In this document: positions 7,847-17,315 of the stretch, one piece after another | Numbering within the stretch: position 1 is the first letter of the stretch | Layout: every line of letters begins with the position of its first letter | Assembly (NCBI RefSeq): GCF_900105045.1 | Contig: NZ_LT629739.1 | Span: 248,001-312,000, forward strand | Direction of reading: 5' to 3' | Source: Brevibacterium picturae | Lineage (GTDB): Bacteria; Actinomycetota; Actinomycetes; Actinomycetales; Brevibacteriaceae | Length of the DNA: 64,000 nt | Position numbers and translations under genes: made by a program | The notes under the pieces: generated by a model | Databases searched by the model: none | What the model was told of the DNA's origin: nothing | What the model saw: the letters and a program-made list of their open reading frames with translations, nothing else

Positions 7847-9157
7847 ATGGCGCAACGAATTTCCGGCACGCCCGGGACCCTCGGCGAATCGGTCGACGGT
7901 CAGGAGCTGGCCCCGACAGCAGGCGAGACGACGGCGGAGAACCCGTGGCCCCTGAGTCTGCTCTCAAGCAAGATGAAGTCCTATATCGATCGCATGTCGA
8001 GCGTGTGGATCGAGGGACAGGTCGTCGAGCTCAACCACCGCGGCAAGGCCAGCTATCTGACGCTGCGCGACACCGATGTCGAGATGTCACTGCCCGTGCA
8101 GATCTGGAAGAACGTCCTCGAACGCACCGGCGCACCGCTGTCCGAAGGCAGCCATGTCGTCGCCAATCTCAAGGCCGACTTCTGGACGAAGACCGGTCGT
8201 CTGACCATGCGGGCCAATGACATCCGCGCCGTGGGACTCGGCGAACTCCTGGCCAGGCTGGAACGGTTGAAGAAGCAGCTCGGCGCAGAGGGCCTGTTCG
8301 ATCCGAATCGGAAGCTGCGTCTGCCCTTCCTGCCCAATCGGATCGGTCTCATCACCGGCAGGGACTCAGATGCGCAGAAGGACGTCGTTCGCAATGTCCA
8401 CCTACGCTGGCCCGCCGCCGAATTCGAAATCCGCAACTGCGCCGTCCAGGGACCCGACGCCGTGCCCGGCGTGATGAAGAACCTGACCGAACTCGATGCC
8501 GATCCGCAGATCGACATCATCATCATCGCTCGCGGCGGTGGAAGCATGGAGGATCTGCTCCCGTTCTCCAACGAAGCACTCGTCCGTGCTGTGTCCAATG
8601 CGAACACTCCCGTGGTATCGGCAATCGGTCACGAAGCCGATCGTCCGATCCTCGATGAAGTCGCCGACATGCGCGCGTCGACGCCCACTGATGCGGCCAA
8701 GCGCATCGTCCCCGACGTGGCCGAAGAGTCCATGAACCTGCTGCGCGCTCGGGCCGAGCTCGAGGCCGCCGTCAATCGGATCATCGACCGGGAGCAGGAG
8801 ATGCTCACCGCAGTCCGATCACGTCCGGTCCTTGCGGAGCCCCAGACCCTGGTGGCTGCTCACGAAGAGCAGCTGCGCTTAATTCGGCGACGCAGTCTCC
8901 AAGCAACCACGACACACATCATGCAGGGACAGACCGAGATCAATCATCTGCGCTCACAGGCACGATCCTTGTCACCGCTGCGGACCCTCGAACGCGGCTA
9001 CGCCGTCGTCCAAAGCGATGACGGTCAAGCCATCAGGGACTCGGCTGAGGTCAGCACCGGCGCCAGCGTCCACGTCCGTGTCGCTCGCGGACGCTTCGAT
9101 GCCGAGGTAACAGCGGTGCAGGAGAGCACAGATGACAACCGAGCACCCGAGCAATAG
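7847..9157 (+). CDS. xseA: Exodeoxyribonuclease VII large subunit
   Basis: The 436-residue protein has the N-terminal OB-fold (about residues 38-135, WPLSLLSSKMKSYIDRM onward) and the XseA catalytic domain with GLITGRDSDAQKDVVRN and the family signature IIIARGGGSMEDLLPFSNE. A coiled region follows that binds the small subunit. With XseB it forms exonuclease VII, which degrades single-stranded DNA to oligonucleotides. The ATG at 7847 follows GGGGAGA at a good distance. xseB begins 49 bases downstream on the same strand. This gene pair next to ispH is conserved in actinobacteria. Confidence 0.96.
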   Translation: MAQRISGTPGTLGESVDGQELAPTAGETTAENPWPLSLLSSKMKSYIDRMSSVWIEGQVVELNHRGKASYLTLRDTDVEMSLPVQIWKNVLERTGAPLSEGSHVVANLKADFWTKTGRLTMRANDIRAVGLGELLARLERLKKQLGAEGLFDPNRKLRLPFLPNRIGLITGRDSDAQKDVVRNVHLRWPAAEFEIRNCAVQGPDAVPGVMKNLTELDADPQIDIIIIARGGGSMEDLLPFSNEALVRAVSNANTPVVSAIGHEADRPILDEVADMRASTPTDAAKRIVPDVAEESMNLLRARAELEAAVNRIIDREQEMLTAVRSRPVLAEPQTLVAAHEEQLRLIRRRSLQATTTHIMQGQTEINHLRSQARSLSPLRTLERGYAVVQSDDGQAIRDSAEVSTGASVHVRVARGRFDAEVTAVQESTDDNRAPEQ

Positions 9158-9205
9158 CAACAACCGGCCTAAGACCACTCGAGCAATCACACGAAGGACG
9201 CAATC

Positions 9206-9445
9206 ATGACAGAACCAGCAACTGCGCAGAACCAGGCCGACATCAGCTCCCTCAGCTACGAGCAGGCTCGTGAAGAACTCGTCGGAATCGTCAAACGGCT
9301 CGAAGCCGGCAACCTGCCCCTGGAAGAGTCCCTGAGCATGTGGGAACGCGGCGAAGCCCTGGCCGACCGCTGTCAGGGGTGGCTCGACGGGGCGCGGGAA
9401 CGTCTCGACAAAGCGCGGGAAGAGTCTTCAGACGACGAGGGCTGA
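9206..9445 (+). CDS. xseB: Exodeoxyribonuclease VII small subunit
   Basis: The 79-residue protein matches XseB: SYEQAREELVGIVKRLEAG followed by LPLEESLSMWERGEALADRC, two helices that form the coiled hairpin wrapping XseA. Length is typical (about 70-85). Its ATG at 9206 follows GAAGGA. It is the last gene of the xseAB operon and ends six bases before the convergent DUF4245 gene. Confidence 0.95.
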   Translation: MTEPATAQNQADISSLSYEQAREELVGIVKRLEAGNLPLEESLSMWERGEALADRCQGWLDGARERLDKAREESSDDEG

Positions 9446-9451
9446 GCCTCA

Positions 9452-10018
9452 TTACAGCTGTTCGGCGACCTGCTGTGCGAAGGAGTCGATGGTCTCGGGA
9501 GTAGCGATTGCGGTGATGACGACGAAGGTGTCGCCCTTGCCCGTGACCCAGTATTCCTTGGCGTCCTCGGTCCGATAGATCTGAAAATCGGAGCCTCCGA
9601 CGGTCACCGTCTCAGCGGCAACCGCGTCGTCGACTTGGTTCTCAGCCCAGTTCTCGGTGGCCTTGGCCTGATCGATGCTGATCCATTGCCGATCTGTGCC
9701 GACGAAGGACACATACCAGGAGACGTAATCGGAATCACCCATGCGGTCCAGGCTCGCCTCGTTCGACGTCCACCCACTTGGGATTTCAGGCACGACGAGG
9801 TCGAAGTCGGCGCTGTCCTGAGACTGTTCCGCGATCGTCTGGTAGTCGACCACTCGTTTGGAGTCGACCTCTGGTTGCGGTGCCATCAGCAGAACCACGG
9901 CGACGACGGCCAGGCAGGCCAGGATAGCGATGATCATGTTGACCCAGTTCGAGTTCTTCCGCAGGAAGCGCATCTCTTCTCTGGACCCCGGGAGCATCAC
10001 TCCGGACTCGTCAGTCAT
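9452..10018 (-). CDS. DUF4245 domain-containing membrane-anchored protein
   Basis: From the ATG at 10018 the protein has 188 residues: a short cytoplasmic N-terminus, one membrane helix (about residues 25-46, NMIIAILACLAVVAVVLLMA) and an extracytoplasmic domain matching DUF4245, a family found beside glpX in many actinobacteria. No enzymatic motif is visible and its function is unknown. The 10018 start has an excellent ribosome binding site (GGGGGAG, five bases away). The frame remains open for another 67 codons up to 10219, overlapping the glpX start region, so a longer N-terminus is possible but less likely. Confidence 0.82.
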   Translation of the reverse strand: MTDESGVMLPGSREEMRFLRKNSNWVNMIIAILACLAVVAVVLLMAPQPEVDSKRVVDYQTIAEQSQDSADFDLVVPEIPSGWTSNEASLDRMGDSDYVSWYVSFVGTDRQWISIDQAKATENWAENQVDDAVAAETVTVGGSDFQIYRTEDAKEYWVTGKGDTFVVITAIATPETIDSFAQQVAEQL

Positions 10019-10227
10019 TGGCACTCCCCCAGGACCGGCATCCGTGCGTGTCACAGGCGCCTGATTTCCCACAACGTTGGTATCGGATTGGGCATTCACA
10101 TCGCCATTGTCCTCGCCGTTGCCTCCCAGGGCCAATCCTGAGCGAGCAATCACGTCGACCGACACAGTGATGACGCGAATTCGTCCCGATGTCGGAGCCG
10201 AACGTGCGGGGTGGCACAATTGGACTC

Positions 10228-11352
10228 ATGAGTGACTCCAATGAATCTGCTGACGTGAAATCTCATCATGACCGAGGCCGAGTGGATGCCGAGGCTCCTC
10301 CCGTTGCTGTGACGGATGCCTGGTCCCAGAAAGCTCAGGTCGGAGCCGACGCTCCCGACCGCAACCTCGCCCTCGAACTCGTCAGAGTCACCGAGGCGGC
10401 CGCTATTGCTGCTGCACCCTGGGTCGGTCGCGGTGACAAGATCGCTGCCGACGGTGCCGCTGTCGCGGCGATGCGCAACGTCATCTCCACTGTCCGCATG
10501 GCCGGACGAGTCGTCATCGGCGAGGGAGAGAAGGACGAAGCGCCCATGCTCTTCAACGGTGAGCAGGTCGGCGATGGCGAAGGCGCTCACTGTGATGTGG
10601 CTGTCGACCCGATCGACGGCACCCGTCTGACTGCTCTCGGAATGCCCAACGCCATTTCGGTCATGGCAGTCACCGAGGACGGCGCCATGTACGACCCGTC
10701 GGCAGTCTTCTACATGGAGAAGCTCGTCACGGGCCCCGCTGCCGCCGACGCCGTCGACCTGCGCCTGCCGGTGGCAGAGAACATCCGCCGTGTCGCCAAG
10801 GGCAAAGGCACCAACGATCCCGCTTCTGTGACCGTGATGATCCTCGATCGTCCGCGTCACCAGAAGATGATCGATGAGATCCGCGCCGCAGGAGCACGCA
10901 TCCAGCTCATCACCGACGGTGATGTCGCAGGCGCCATTGCCGCCTGCCGCCCCGGGACCGGTGTCGACATGCTGATGGGAATCGGCGGCACCCCCGAAGG
11001 CATCATCACCGCCTGCGCAATCAAGGCGCTGGGCGGAGTCATCCAGGGCCGTCTGTGGCCACAGGACGATTCTGAGCGTGAGGCCGCGGCCGCAGCCGGA
11101 CTCGACATCGACCAGGTGCTCAATACCGATGACCTCGTCACCGGTGACAACAGCTACTTCGTGGCAACCGGCATCACCAATGGTGATCTGCTCGACGGAG
11201 TGAAGTTCGACGGCGGACACGTCACCACTCACTCACTGGTCATGCGTTCCAAGTCCGGGACTGTGCGTTCGGTCTTCGCCGAGCACCAGGCGGCAAAGAC
11301 CCACTCATATGTGGAGGCTGCCGAGGAGGCGGCCCGCCGGGGACTCATCTGA
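10228..11352 (+). CDS. glpX: Class II fructose-1,6-bisphosphatase
   Basis: The 374-residue protein is GlpX-type FBPase, the gluconeogenic phosphatase that removes the C1 phosphate of fructose-1,6-bisphosphate. Metal-site motifs are [12 protein letters not shown] and [33 protein letters not shown] also matches. Actinobacteria typically use this class as their main FBPase. The ATG at 10228 lies seven bases after a CACAAT -10-like hexamer (10215-10220), suggesting a leaderless transcript; an in-frame start 13 codons earlier has no support. The residues before about 30 vary and look disordered. It is followed by a beta-carbonic anhydrase 91 bases downstream and then fum. Confidence 0.95.
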   Translation: MSDSNESADVKSHHDRGRVDAEAPPVAVTDAWSQKAQVGADAPDRNLALELVRVTEAAAIAAAPWVGRGDKIAADGAAVAAMRNVISTVRMAGRVVIGEGEKDEAPMLFNGEQVGDGEGAHCDVAVDPIDGTRLTALGMPNAISVMAVTEDGAMYDPSAVFYMEKLVTGPAAADAVDLRLPVAENIRRVAKGKGTNDPASVTVMILDRPRHQKMIDEIRAAGARIQLITDGDVAGAIAACRPGTGVDMLMGIGGTPEGIITACAIKALGGVIQGRLWPQDDSEREAAAAAGLDIDQVLNTDDLVTGDNSYFVATGITNGDLLDGVKFDGGHVTTHSLVMRSKSGTVRSVFAEHQAAKTHSYVEAAEEAARRGLI

Positions 11353-11443
11353 AGCTCGGTCCCGATAACCACCAGATCACTGTCGACGCGGACTCCACCG
11401 ATTCGACCCCCTGGCCGCACAACCCGGAAGAAGGTATTGGCTG

Positions 11444-12070
11444 ATGCCGAACGAAGCTTGGAAACGTCTGCTCGAAGGCAATCATCGATTCGTCGATGAC
11501 GTTCCACAGCACCCTAACCAGGACACTGCCCGTCGTGAAGCGCTGTCGGACAACCAGAAGCCGTTCGTCACCCTTTTCGGCTGCTCCGACTCACGGGTTG
11601 CTGCCGAAATGATCTTCGACGTGGGCCTCGGCGACATGTTCGTCGTCCGCAATGCGGGACAGGTCGTCGATCCGGTTACCCTCGGCTCATTGGAATACGG
11701 GGTCGAGATGCTCGGCACTCCGCTGCTGGTCGTGCTCGGCCACGACAGCTGCGGTGCCGTGACAGCGGCGTATGACTCCTACGACTCCGGCGAGACTCCC
11801 CCCGGTTTCATCTCCGATGTCGTGGCCCGGATTCTGCCCACCGTGGCCAGGGCGCGCAAGAACAACCGCACGACCGTCAACGAGACAGTCGCGCAGAACA
11901 CCATGGACACAGTCGAGAAGATCATGCAGCTCTCAGCGATCATCTCCCGTGCCGTCGACAAGGGGCGCCTCATCATCGTCGGTCTGACCTACCAGCTGCA
12001 TGACGGCCAGACCACGGTCGTCGCACAGCATGGCGGCGACGAGGACGCGGTCTCCACCTTCGCCTCCTGA
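11444..12070 (+). CDS. Beta-class carbonic anhydrase
   Basis: The 208-residue protein has the zinc-site residues of beta-carbonic anhydrases: C47 in GCSDSR with the Asp-Arg dyad at 49/51, and the His-x2-Cys pair in LGHDSCGAV. It interconverts CO2 and bicarbonate, which supplies the biotin-dependent carboxylase encoded at 22886 among others. The ATG at 11444 follows GAAGAAGG about ten bases upstream. It lies between glpX and fum on the same strand, so the three may be co-transcribed. A separate gamma-class homologue is at 28038. Confidence 0.93.
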   Translation: MPNEAWKRLLEGNHRFVDDVPQHPNQDTARREALSDNQKPFVTLFGCSDSRVAAEMIFDVGLGDMFVVRNAGQVVDPVTLGSLEYGVEMLGTPLLVVLGHDSCGAVTAAYDSYDSGETPPGFISDVVARILPTVARARKNNRTTVNETVAQNTMDTVEKIMQLSAIISRAVDKGRLIIVGLTYQLHDGQTTVVAQHGGDEDAVSTFAS

Positions 12071-12133
12071 CCCGCCGGCCGCATCTGCGGCCGGCCCCCG
12101 TACAGCCCAGACACCATGTCGGAAAGGACAACT

Positions 12134-13537
12134 ATGAGCGAAGAATTTCGCATCGAACACGACACCATGGGAGAAGTGAAGGTTCCCAAAGATGCTCTCT
12201 ACAGCGCACAGACACAGCGCGCCGTGCAGAACTTCCCGATCTCGGGCAAGACCCTGGAATCGGCTCACATCGCCGCTTTGGCTCAGGTGAAGAAGGCAGC
12301 TGCGAAGGCCAACCTCGAGCTCGGGGTACTCGACGCTGACCGGGCCGACGCCATCCAGAACGCCGCCGATGCCGTCATCGCTGGCGACTACGATGCGCAT
12401 TTCCCCATCGACGTGTTCCAGACCGGTTCGGGGACCTCCTCGAACATGAACACCAACGAGGTCCTCGCCTCGCTGGCGACCACAGCGCTGGAATCCCAGG
12501 GCATCGACGTTCACCCCAATGACCACGTCAATGCCTCACAGTCGTCGAACGACGTGTTCCCCACCTCGGTGCACCTCGCCGTGACCAAGGCCCTGGTCAA
12601 CACGCTGGTCCCGGCCATGGAAACACTGGCTGTCTCGCTGGAGAAGAAGGCGAAGGAATTCGCCTCCATCGTCAAGTCCGGCCGCACCCACCTCATGGAC
12701 GCCACCCCGGTGACCCTGGGCCAGGAATTCGGCGGATACGCCGCCCAGGTCCGCTACGGCATCGAACGCATCCAGGCCTCGCTGCCCCGCGTGGCTGAGG
12801 TCCCGCAGGGCGGAACCGCCGTGGGCACCGGCATCAACACCCCCGACGGCTTCTCCGTCCGCGTCGTCGAGATCCTCGCCGAGGAGACCGGACTTCCCAT
12901 CACGGAAGCACGCAATCACTTCGAGGCCCAGGCCAACCGCGACGGTCTCATCGAGGCCTCCGGACAGCTGCGCACGATCGCCTACGGCTACATGAAGATC
13001 TGCAACGATCTTCGGTGGATGGGATCGGGACCGAACACCGGCCTCGGCGAAATCGCCATCCCCGACCTGCAGCCCGGATCCTCGATCATGCCGGGCAAGG
13101 TCAACCCCGTCATCTGCGAGGCCACTATCCAGGTCGCCGCGCAGGTCATCGGCAATGACACGACAGTGGCCCTGTCCTCGACCAATGGCGCCTTCGAGCT
13201 CAACGTCGGCATCCCCGTGATGGCGTCGAACCTGCTCGAATCCATTCGTCTGCTCGCGAATTCCTCGACGGTCATGGCCGAGAAGATGATCGACGGGCTG
13301 GCAGCCAATGAGGAGCGTGCCCGCTTCCTCGCCGAGGCGAGCCCCTCCATCGTGACTCCGCTGAACAAGGTCATCGGCTACGAATCGGCGGCGAAGATCG
13401 CCAAGCACGCTGTGGCCAACAAGATGACCGTGAAGGAAGCCACGATCGACCTCGGCTTCGTCTCCGACGGCTCCATCACCGAGGCCGACCTCGACAAGGC
13501 ACTCGACGTCACCACGATGATCGGCAGCTACAAGTAA
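12134..13537 (+). CDS. fumC: Class II fumarate hydratase
   Basis: The 467-residue protein is the iron-independent fumarase that hydrates fumarate to malate in the citric acid cycle. It carries the superfamily signature [11 protein letters not shown], the [13 protein letters not shown] substrate loop and the [13 protein letters not shown] segment. The start at 12134 is preferred to the in-frame ATG at 12116 because GGAAAGGA lies directly upstream at proper spacing. Length fits the family. Its transcript probably ends at the long palindrome at 13549-13600, shared with the convergent phoH-like gene. Confidence 0.96.
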   Translation: MSEEFRIEHDTMGEVKVPKDALYSAQTQRAVQNFPISGKTLESAHIAALAQVKKAAAKANLELGVLDADRADAIQNAADAVIAGDYDAHFPIDVFQTGSGTSSNMNTNEVLASLATTALESQGIDVHPNDHVNASQSSNDVFPTSVHLAVTKALVNTLVPAMETLAVSLEKKAKEFASIVKSGRTHLMDATPVTLGQEFGGYAAQVRYGIERIQASLPRVAEVPQGGTAVGTGINTPDGFSVRVVEILAEETGLPITEARNHFEAQANRDGLIEASGQLRTIAYGYMKICNDLRWMGSGPNTGLGEIAIPDLQPGSSIMPGKVNPVICEATIQVAAQVIGNDTTVALSSTNGAFELNVGIPVMASNLLESIRLLANSSTVMAEKMIDGLAANEERARFLAEASPSIVTPLNKVIGYESAAKIAKHAVANKMTVKEATIDLGFVSDGSITEADLDKALDVTTMIGSYK

Positions 13538-13548
13538 GTCCAGACCAC

Positions 13549-13600
13549 ATGCATTGGGCCCGGTCACAGGAATCACATCCTGTGACCGGGCCCAATGCAT
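13549..13600. terminator. Perfect 23-bp palindrome, bidirectional terminator candidate
   Basis: Positions 13549-13571 and 13578-13600 are exact reverse complements (23 base pairs, no mismatch) around a six-base loop ATCACA. It sits between the convergent fum and phoH-like genes, so it can form the same strong hairpin in both transcripts. There is no clear U-tract, which is common for actinobacterial terminators. Confidence 0.75.
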
Positions 13601-13699
13601 TCAACTCATCGAGTCATCGAGCGTGGACCGGATCGGCCTCGCCCCGCGACGTGGCGGTCGAGGGCAGACGCCGGAGCGGTTCCGGGCTCTCCGCGGTGC

Positions 13700-15007
13700 C
13701 TAACTCCGGAAGGGGTCGAACTCCTCGAGAACATCGGTGACCAGGGCTGCGATCTCGGAGCGCTCCGATCTGGTCAGCGTGACATGGGCGAAGAGATCGT
13801 GGCCCTTGAGCTTCTCGATCACCGCCGCCACACCGTCATGCCGACCTACCCGCAGATTGTCTCGCTGAGCCACATCGTGGGTGAGCACCACCTTCGAATT
13901 CATGCCGATGCGGGAGAGCACGGTCAGGAGCACATTGCGCTCCAGTGACTGAGCCTCGTCGACGATGACAAACGCATCGTGCAGTGACCGGCCGCGGATG
14001 TGAGTCAGCGGCAGCACCTCGAGCAGATCGCGGTTCATCACCTCTTCGATGACGTTCTTGCTGACCAAGGCGCCGAGGGTATCGAAGACTGCTTCGGCCC
14101 ACGGGTTCATCTTCTCGCCCTCGCTGCCGGGCAGGAAGCCCAGGTTCTGCCCGCCGACGGCGTAGATCGGTCGGAAGACCATGATCTTCGAATGCTTGTT
14201 CTCCTCGAGCACCTTCTGCAACCCTGCCATGAGGGCGAGTGCGGACTTCCCCGTTCCGGCTCGGCCTCCCAAGGACACGATTCCCAGCGCATCGTCGAGG
14301 AGCATGTCGATCGCCACTCGCTGCTCAGCCGACCGGCCGTGGACTCCGAAGATGTCACGATCACCGCGCACCAGCGACACTCGTTTGCCCTTTCGAACAC
14401 GACCGAGTGCGGAACCGCGCGGAGAAGTGATGACGACTCCGGTGTTGACGACCTCGTCGGCGACCGCTTCGGTAGTGGCCCACCCCTCTTCGTAGAACTG
14501 CGACATCTCGTTCTCGTCCAATGACAGCTCGCTCATGCCGGTGAACCCGGAGTCGGTGGCAAGTTCCGCCAGATACTCCTCGGCCTGCAGACCGAGTGCC
14601 GAGGCCTTCACACGCATCGGCACATCCTTGGTCACGACCACCACGTTCTGTCCTTCCGCGGCGAGATTGCGGGCCACAGCGAGGATGCGAGTGTCATTCT
14701 CCCCACGGTCGAAACCGATCGGCATCGACGAGGCATCGACGTGGTTGAGCTCGACCCGCAATGTTCCGCCGGCATCGCCGACCGGAATCGGCTCGTCGAG
14801 GCGGTCATAGTCGGACCGGAAGTCGTCGAGGATGTGCAGTGCCTTGCGGGCGGTGAAGCCGAGTTCGGGATGATTGCGTTTGGCTTCCAACTCGGACACG
14901 ACGACCAGCGGAATGACGAGGTGATGTTCTGCGAATCTCAACAGGGCACCCGGGTCGGAGAGCAGCACCGAGGTGTCGAGAACGTAAGTGTGGACATGTG
15001 CGGTCAT
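13700..15007 (-). CDS. PhoH family protein with N-terminal PIN domain (PhoH2)
   Basis: The 435-residue protein joins a PIN-type RNase domain (residues about 5-145; THVL-like [12 protein letters not shown] carries the first acidic residue) to a PhoH ATPase domain with Walker [14 protein letters not shown] and Walker [11 protein letters not shown]. Mycobacterial PhoH2 is a sequence-specific RNA helicase and RNase of this architecture. The start at 15007 has AGGGG upstream and yields [14 protein letters not shown], the expected N-terminus; the frame is open further to 15163 without support. It shares a terminator palindrome with fum and is followed on the minus strand by uppS upstream at 15185-15946. 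Confidence 0.92.
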   Translation of the reverse strand: MTAHVHTYVLDTSVLLSDPGALLRFAEHHLVIPLVVVSELEAKRNHPELGFTARKALHILDDFRSDYDRLDEPIPVGDAGGTLRVELNHVDASSMPIGFDRGENDTRILAVARNLAAEGQNVVVVTKDVPMRVKASALGLQAEEYLAELATDSGFTGMSELSLDENEMSQFYEEGWATTEAVADEVVNTGVVITSPRGSALGRVRKGKRVSLVRGDRDIFGVHGRSAEQRVAIDMLLDDALGIVSLGGRAGTGKSALALMAGLQKVLEENKHSKIMVFRPIYAVGGQNLGFLPGSEGEKMNPWAEAVFDTLGALVSKNVIEEVMNRDLLEVLPLTHIRGRSLHDAFVIVDEAQSLERNVLLTVLSRIGMNSKVVLTHDVAQRDNLRVGRHDGVAAVIEKLKGHDLFAHVTLTRSERSEIAALVTDVLEEFDPFRS

Positions 15008-15184
15008 GAGGACCCCTGTGGCGTGAGTACCGCCGAGATCCGAGTCTTGACATCCCCCGATCTCGGGTTGGTGTCGACCAACTACTGCCAACCTATCCTC
15101 GAATCGGTGCCGACTGAGTAACGGCACGCGTGTTCGGGAGAGTCGTGGGCGTGAACATCGCATGAACCGCGGTGAGGCCGGGAC

Positions 15185-15946
15185 TTATTTCCCGAAGCGA
15201 CGCTGGCGCAGGCCGTAGTCGCGGACGGCGCGCAGGAAGTCGGTGCGCCGGAAGTCGGGCCAGTACGCTTCGCAGAAATAGAACTCCGAGTAGGCGCTCT
15301 GCCACATGAGGAATCCGGACAGGCGCTGCTCGCCGGAGGAGCGGATGATGAGGTCGGGGTCCGGTTGGCCTTTGGTGTAGAGATGTTCGCTGATCTGCTG
15401 CGGCGAGAGTTCGGAGATGATCGTCTCCAGGTCGGTGCCCTCGTCGGTGCGCAGGCGCAGCAGTGACTTCACCGCGTTGACGATCTCCTGCCGCCCGCCG
15501 TAGCCGACGGCGACGTTGACCCGCATCTGACAGTCCCCCGCCGAGGTGGCCGCCTCCAAGCGTGCCCGCAGGCCCGGTGGCAGGATCTCCAGGTCACCGA
15601 CCAACTGCACCCGCACGCCTTTGAGGGCTGCGATCTTCTCGACCAGGTCGGAGATGATCTCGATGAGGACCTCGACCTCCTCGGCGGACCTGGCAAGGTT
15701 CTCCTTGGACAGCACGTAGAGGGTGACGATATCGACGTCGATCTCATCGCACCAGCCGAGGAATTCGACGATCTTCTCGGCTCCGGCTCGGTGCCCGTCT
15801 GCGGTGGTGGCACCGAACTCCTTCGCCCAGCGCCTGTTGCCGTCGGTGATGACACCCACGTGCCGCGGCACCGGCACCGACCTGTCGAGCTCGCGCAGGA
15901 GCCGCCGCTCATAGAGACGGTAGAGCAGGCTCACCGGTCGCGCCAC
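15185..15946 (-). CDS. uppS: Isoprenyl (polyprenyl) diphosphate synthase, cis-prenyltransferase
   Basis: The 253-residue protein is a cis-prenyltransferase: HVGVITDGNRRWAKEFG with catalytic Asp at about 35, GHRAGAEKI, LYVLSKENLARS, and the C-terminal signature IIRSSGEQRLSGFLMWQ. Such enzymes extend allylic diphosphates with IPP to make the lipid carriers for peptidoglycan. At this locus M. tuberculosis encodes the Z-farnesyl diphosphate synthase Rv1086, so the chain length made here is uncertain. The GTG at 15946 is chosen because GAGGA precedes it and the length is typical; an open frame extends to 16099. It is divergent from the hemolysin III gene. Confidence 0.94.
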   Translation of the reverse strand: MARPVSLLYRLYERRLLRELDRSVPVPRHVGVITDGNRRWAKEFGATTADGHRAGAEKIVEFLGWCDEIDVDIVTLYVLSKENLARSAEEVEVLIEIISDLVEKIAALKGVRVQLVGDLEILPPGLRARLEAATSAGDCQMRVNVAVGYGGRQEIVNAVKSLLRLRTDEGTDLETIISELSPQQISEHLYTKGQPDPDLIIRSSGEQRLSGFLMWQSAYSEFYFCEAYWPDFRRTDFLRAVRDYGLRQRRFGK

Positions 15947-16082
15947 ACTGTCCTCTTTCACACTCGATTTCCGGTCGGTTCGACCACCATACACAGTACT
16001 ATCTCGAACAGCTTCGCGTCGGCGGCGGCTCCCCGAACCTGGTACTGAACGATCCCTCAGCTGAAGTCGATATCCTGGAACC

Positions 16083-16898
16083 ATGAATGCATCAGTCACT
16101 GAACCATCCTCACCTGGCCCCGAAGGCCAGCGGCCCGAACGTCAGCGGTCCGAAGATCAGAGGTCAGTCGACTCCACGCCCTCAGCGGAGTCCCGCGCCG
16201 GCTACCCTGTGCATATCGCCCGCAGACGCTCGGCTCTGCGCCGAGAGTTGGGCAAACTGGCGGGCCAGGTCAAACCCAAACTGCGTGGTTGGTTCCACGC
16301 CGCAGCCTTTCCCGTGGCGATGCTCGGGGGCTTGGCGCTGGTCATCATCTCCCCCACAATCGAGTCCCGGATCGCCGCAGCGATCTTCGCCATCACCGGG
16401 ATGCTGCTCTTCGGGACCTCTGCCGTCTATCACCGGGGACGGTGGCGCACTCGAGCCCGACTGATCCTGCGCCGGCTCGACCACGCAAACATCTTCCTCA
16501 TCACTGCCGGGACGTATACGCCTCTGGCGGTGCTGACCCTGCGGACTGACCAGACGATTCTGCTCCTGTCCGTCCTGTGGGGCGCGGCGATTCTGGGAGC
16601 CGCCTTCAGGACCATCTTCACCACCGCGCCGAGGTGGCTCTTCGTTCCCATCTATGTGGGCTTCGGGGTCGCAGGAGTCGGCTATATTCCCCAGATCTGG
16701 GCGAGCAATCCTGCGGTGGGCATCCTCGTCGTTGCGGGCGGAGTCTGCTATATCGTCGGGGCCGTGATCTATGGAATCAAGAAGCCGAACCCCTCACCGA
16801 AGTGGCTCGGCTTCCATGAGATCTTCCACATCCTGACCATCGCAGGCTACGGCTGCCATCTCGCGGCCCTTCTCGTCGCCGCGGTAGCCGCCTACTAG
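16083..16898 (+). CDS. Hemolysin III / PAQR family membrane protein
   Basis: The 271-residue protein has a 60-residue hydrophilic N-terminus and seven predicted membrane helices with the conserved metal-binding motifs of the hemolysin III/PAQR family: SAVYHRG, RLDHANIFLITAGTYTP, and GFHEIFHILTIAGYGCH near the C-terminus. Eukaryotic relatives act as ceramidase-like receptors; bacterial members affect membrane lipid homeostasis, and the name hemolysin is historical. The ATG at 16083 is six bases after TATCCT (16071-16076), a good leaderless promoter. The N-terminal Gln/Arg/Pro/Glu-rich segment is unusual and probably disordered. Confidence 0.9.
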   Translation: MNASVTEPSSPGPEGQRPERQRSEDQRSVDSTPSAESRAGYPVHIARRRSALRRELGKLAGQVKPKLRGWFHAAAFPVAMLGGLALVIISPTIESRIAAAIFAITGMLLFGTSAVYHRGRWRTRARLILRRLDHANIFLITAGTYTPLAVLTLRTDQTILLLSVLWGAAILGAAFRTIFTTAPRWLFVPIYVGFGVAGVGYIPQIWASNPAVGILVVAGGVCYIVGAVIYGIKKPNPSPKWLGFHEIFHILTIAGYGCHLAALLVAAVAAY

Positions 16899-16910
16899 AT
16901 TTCCTGCGGA

Positions 16911-17315
16911 TCAGTCCTGCCGCCGTGCGGGATCGGTCTGAGCCTGATCTGTGTACTCCGGGTCAGCCTCAGGCAGCTCGACCTCGGACCGGTCAGCCTC
17001 AGGCGGGTCGGCCTGCCCAGGTTCCGTCTCTGCTGGTTCCGTCTGCTCTTCAGGCTCCGCAGCTGACTTCGGCGCAGCCTCCCCGGACAGCTTCGACTGG
17101 TTGGGCACCGCGTATTTGCGCATCGGGATCGGATACGCATCATCGGCATGTGCGCGGGCGCGCACGCGGCGAACGCGTCTGAGGGCATCACGGATGAGGA
17201 AGATCACCAAGATGACGATGACCAGTGTTGCCACGAAGCCGATCGTGCCGGGAGTCACCAGTTCCGGATCAGGGCCTTCGTTGGGGTTCGCGGTCTGTGC
17301 TGTGGCCAGAATCAT
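16911..17315 (-). CDS. Small membrane protein with acidic C-terminal tail, downstream of mca
   Basis: The 134-residue protein has a single membrane helix (about residues 24-43, TIGFVATLVIVILVIFLIRD), an Arg-rich cytoplasmic stretch (ALRRVRRVRARAHA) and a roughly 70-residue tail rich in Glu, Pro, Asp and Ala. Its start overlaps the mca stop by four bases, so the two are translationally coupled. A small membrane protein beside mca is conserved in actinobacteria (M. tuberculosis Rv1083 occupies this place), but I know of no assigned function. The tail looks intrinsically disordered and variable. Confidence 0.8.
   Translation of the reverse strand: MILATAQTANPNEGPDPELVTPGTIGFVATLVIVILVIFLIRDALRRVRRVRARAHADDAYPIPMRKYAVPNQSKLSGEAAPKSAAEPEEQTEPAETEPGQADPPEADRSEVELPEADPEYTDQAQTDPARRQD

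Noticed and set aside
10019..10219. 67-codon N-terminal extension of the DUF4245 protein
   Set aside because: The ATG at 10018 has a near-ideal ribosome binding site and the extension overlaps the divergent glpX start region; retained only as a weak alternative.
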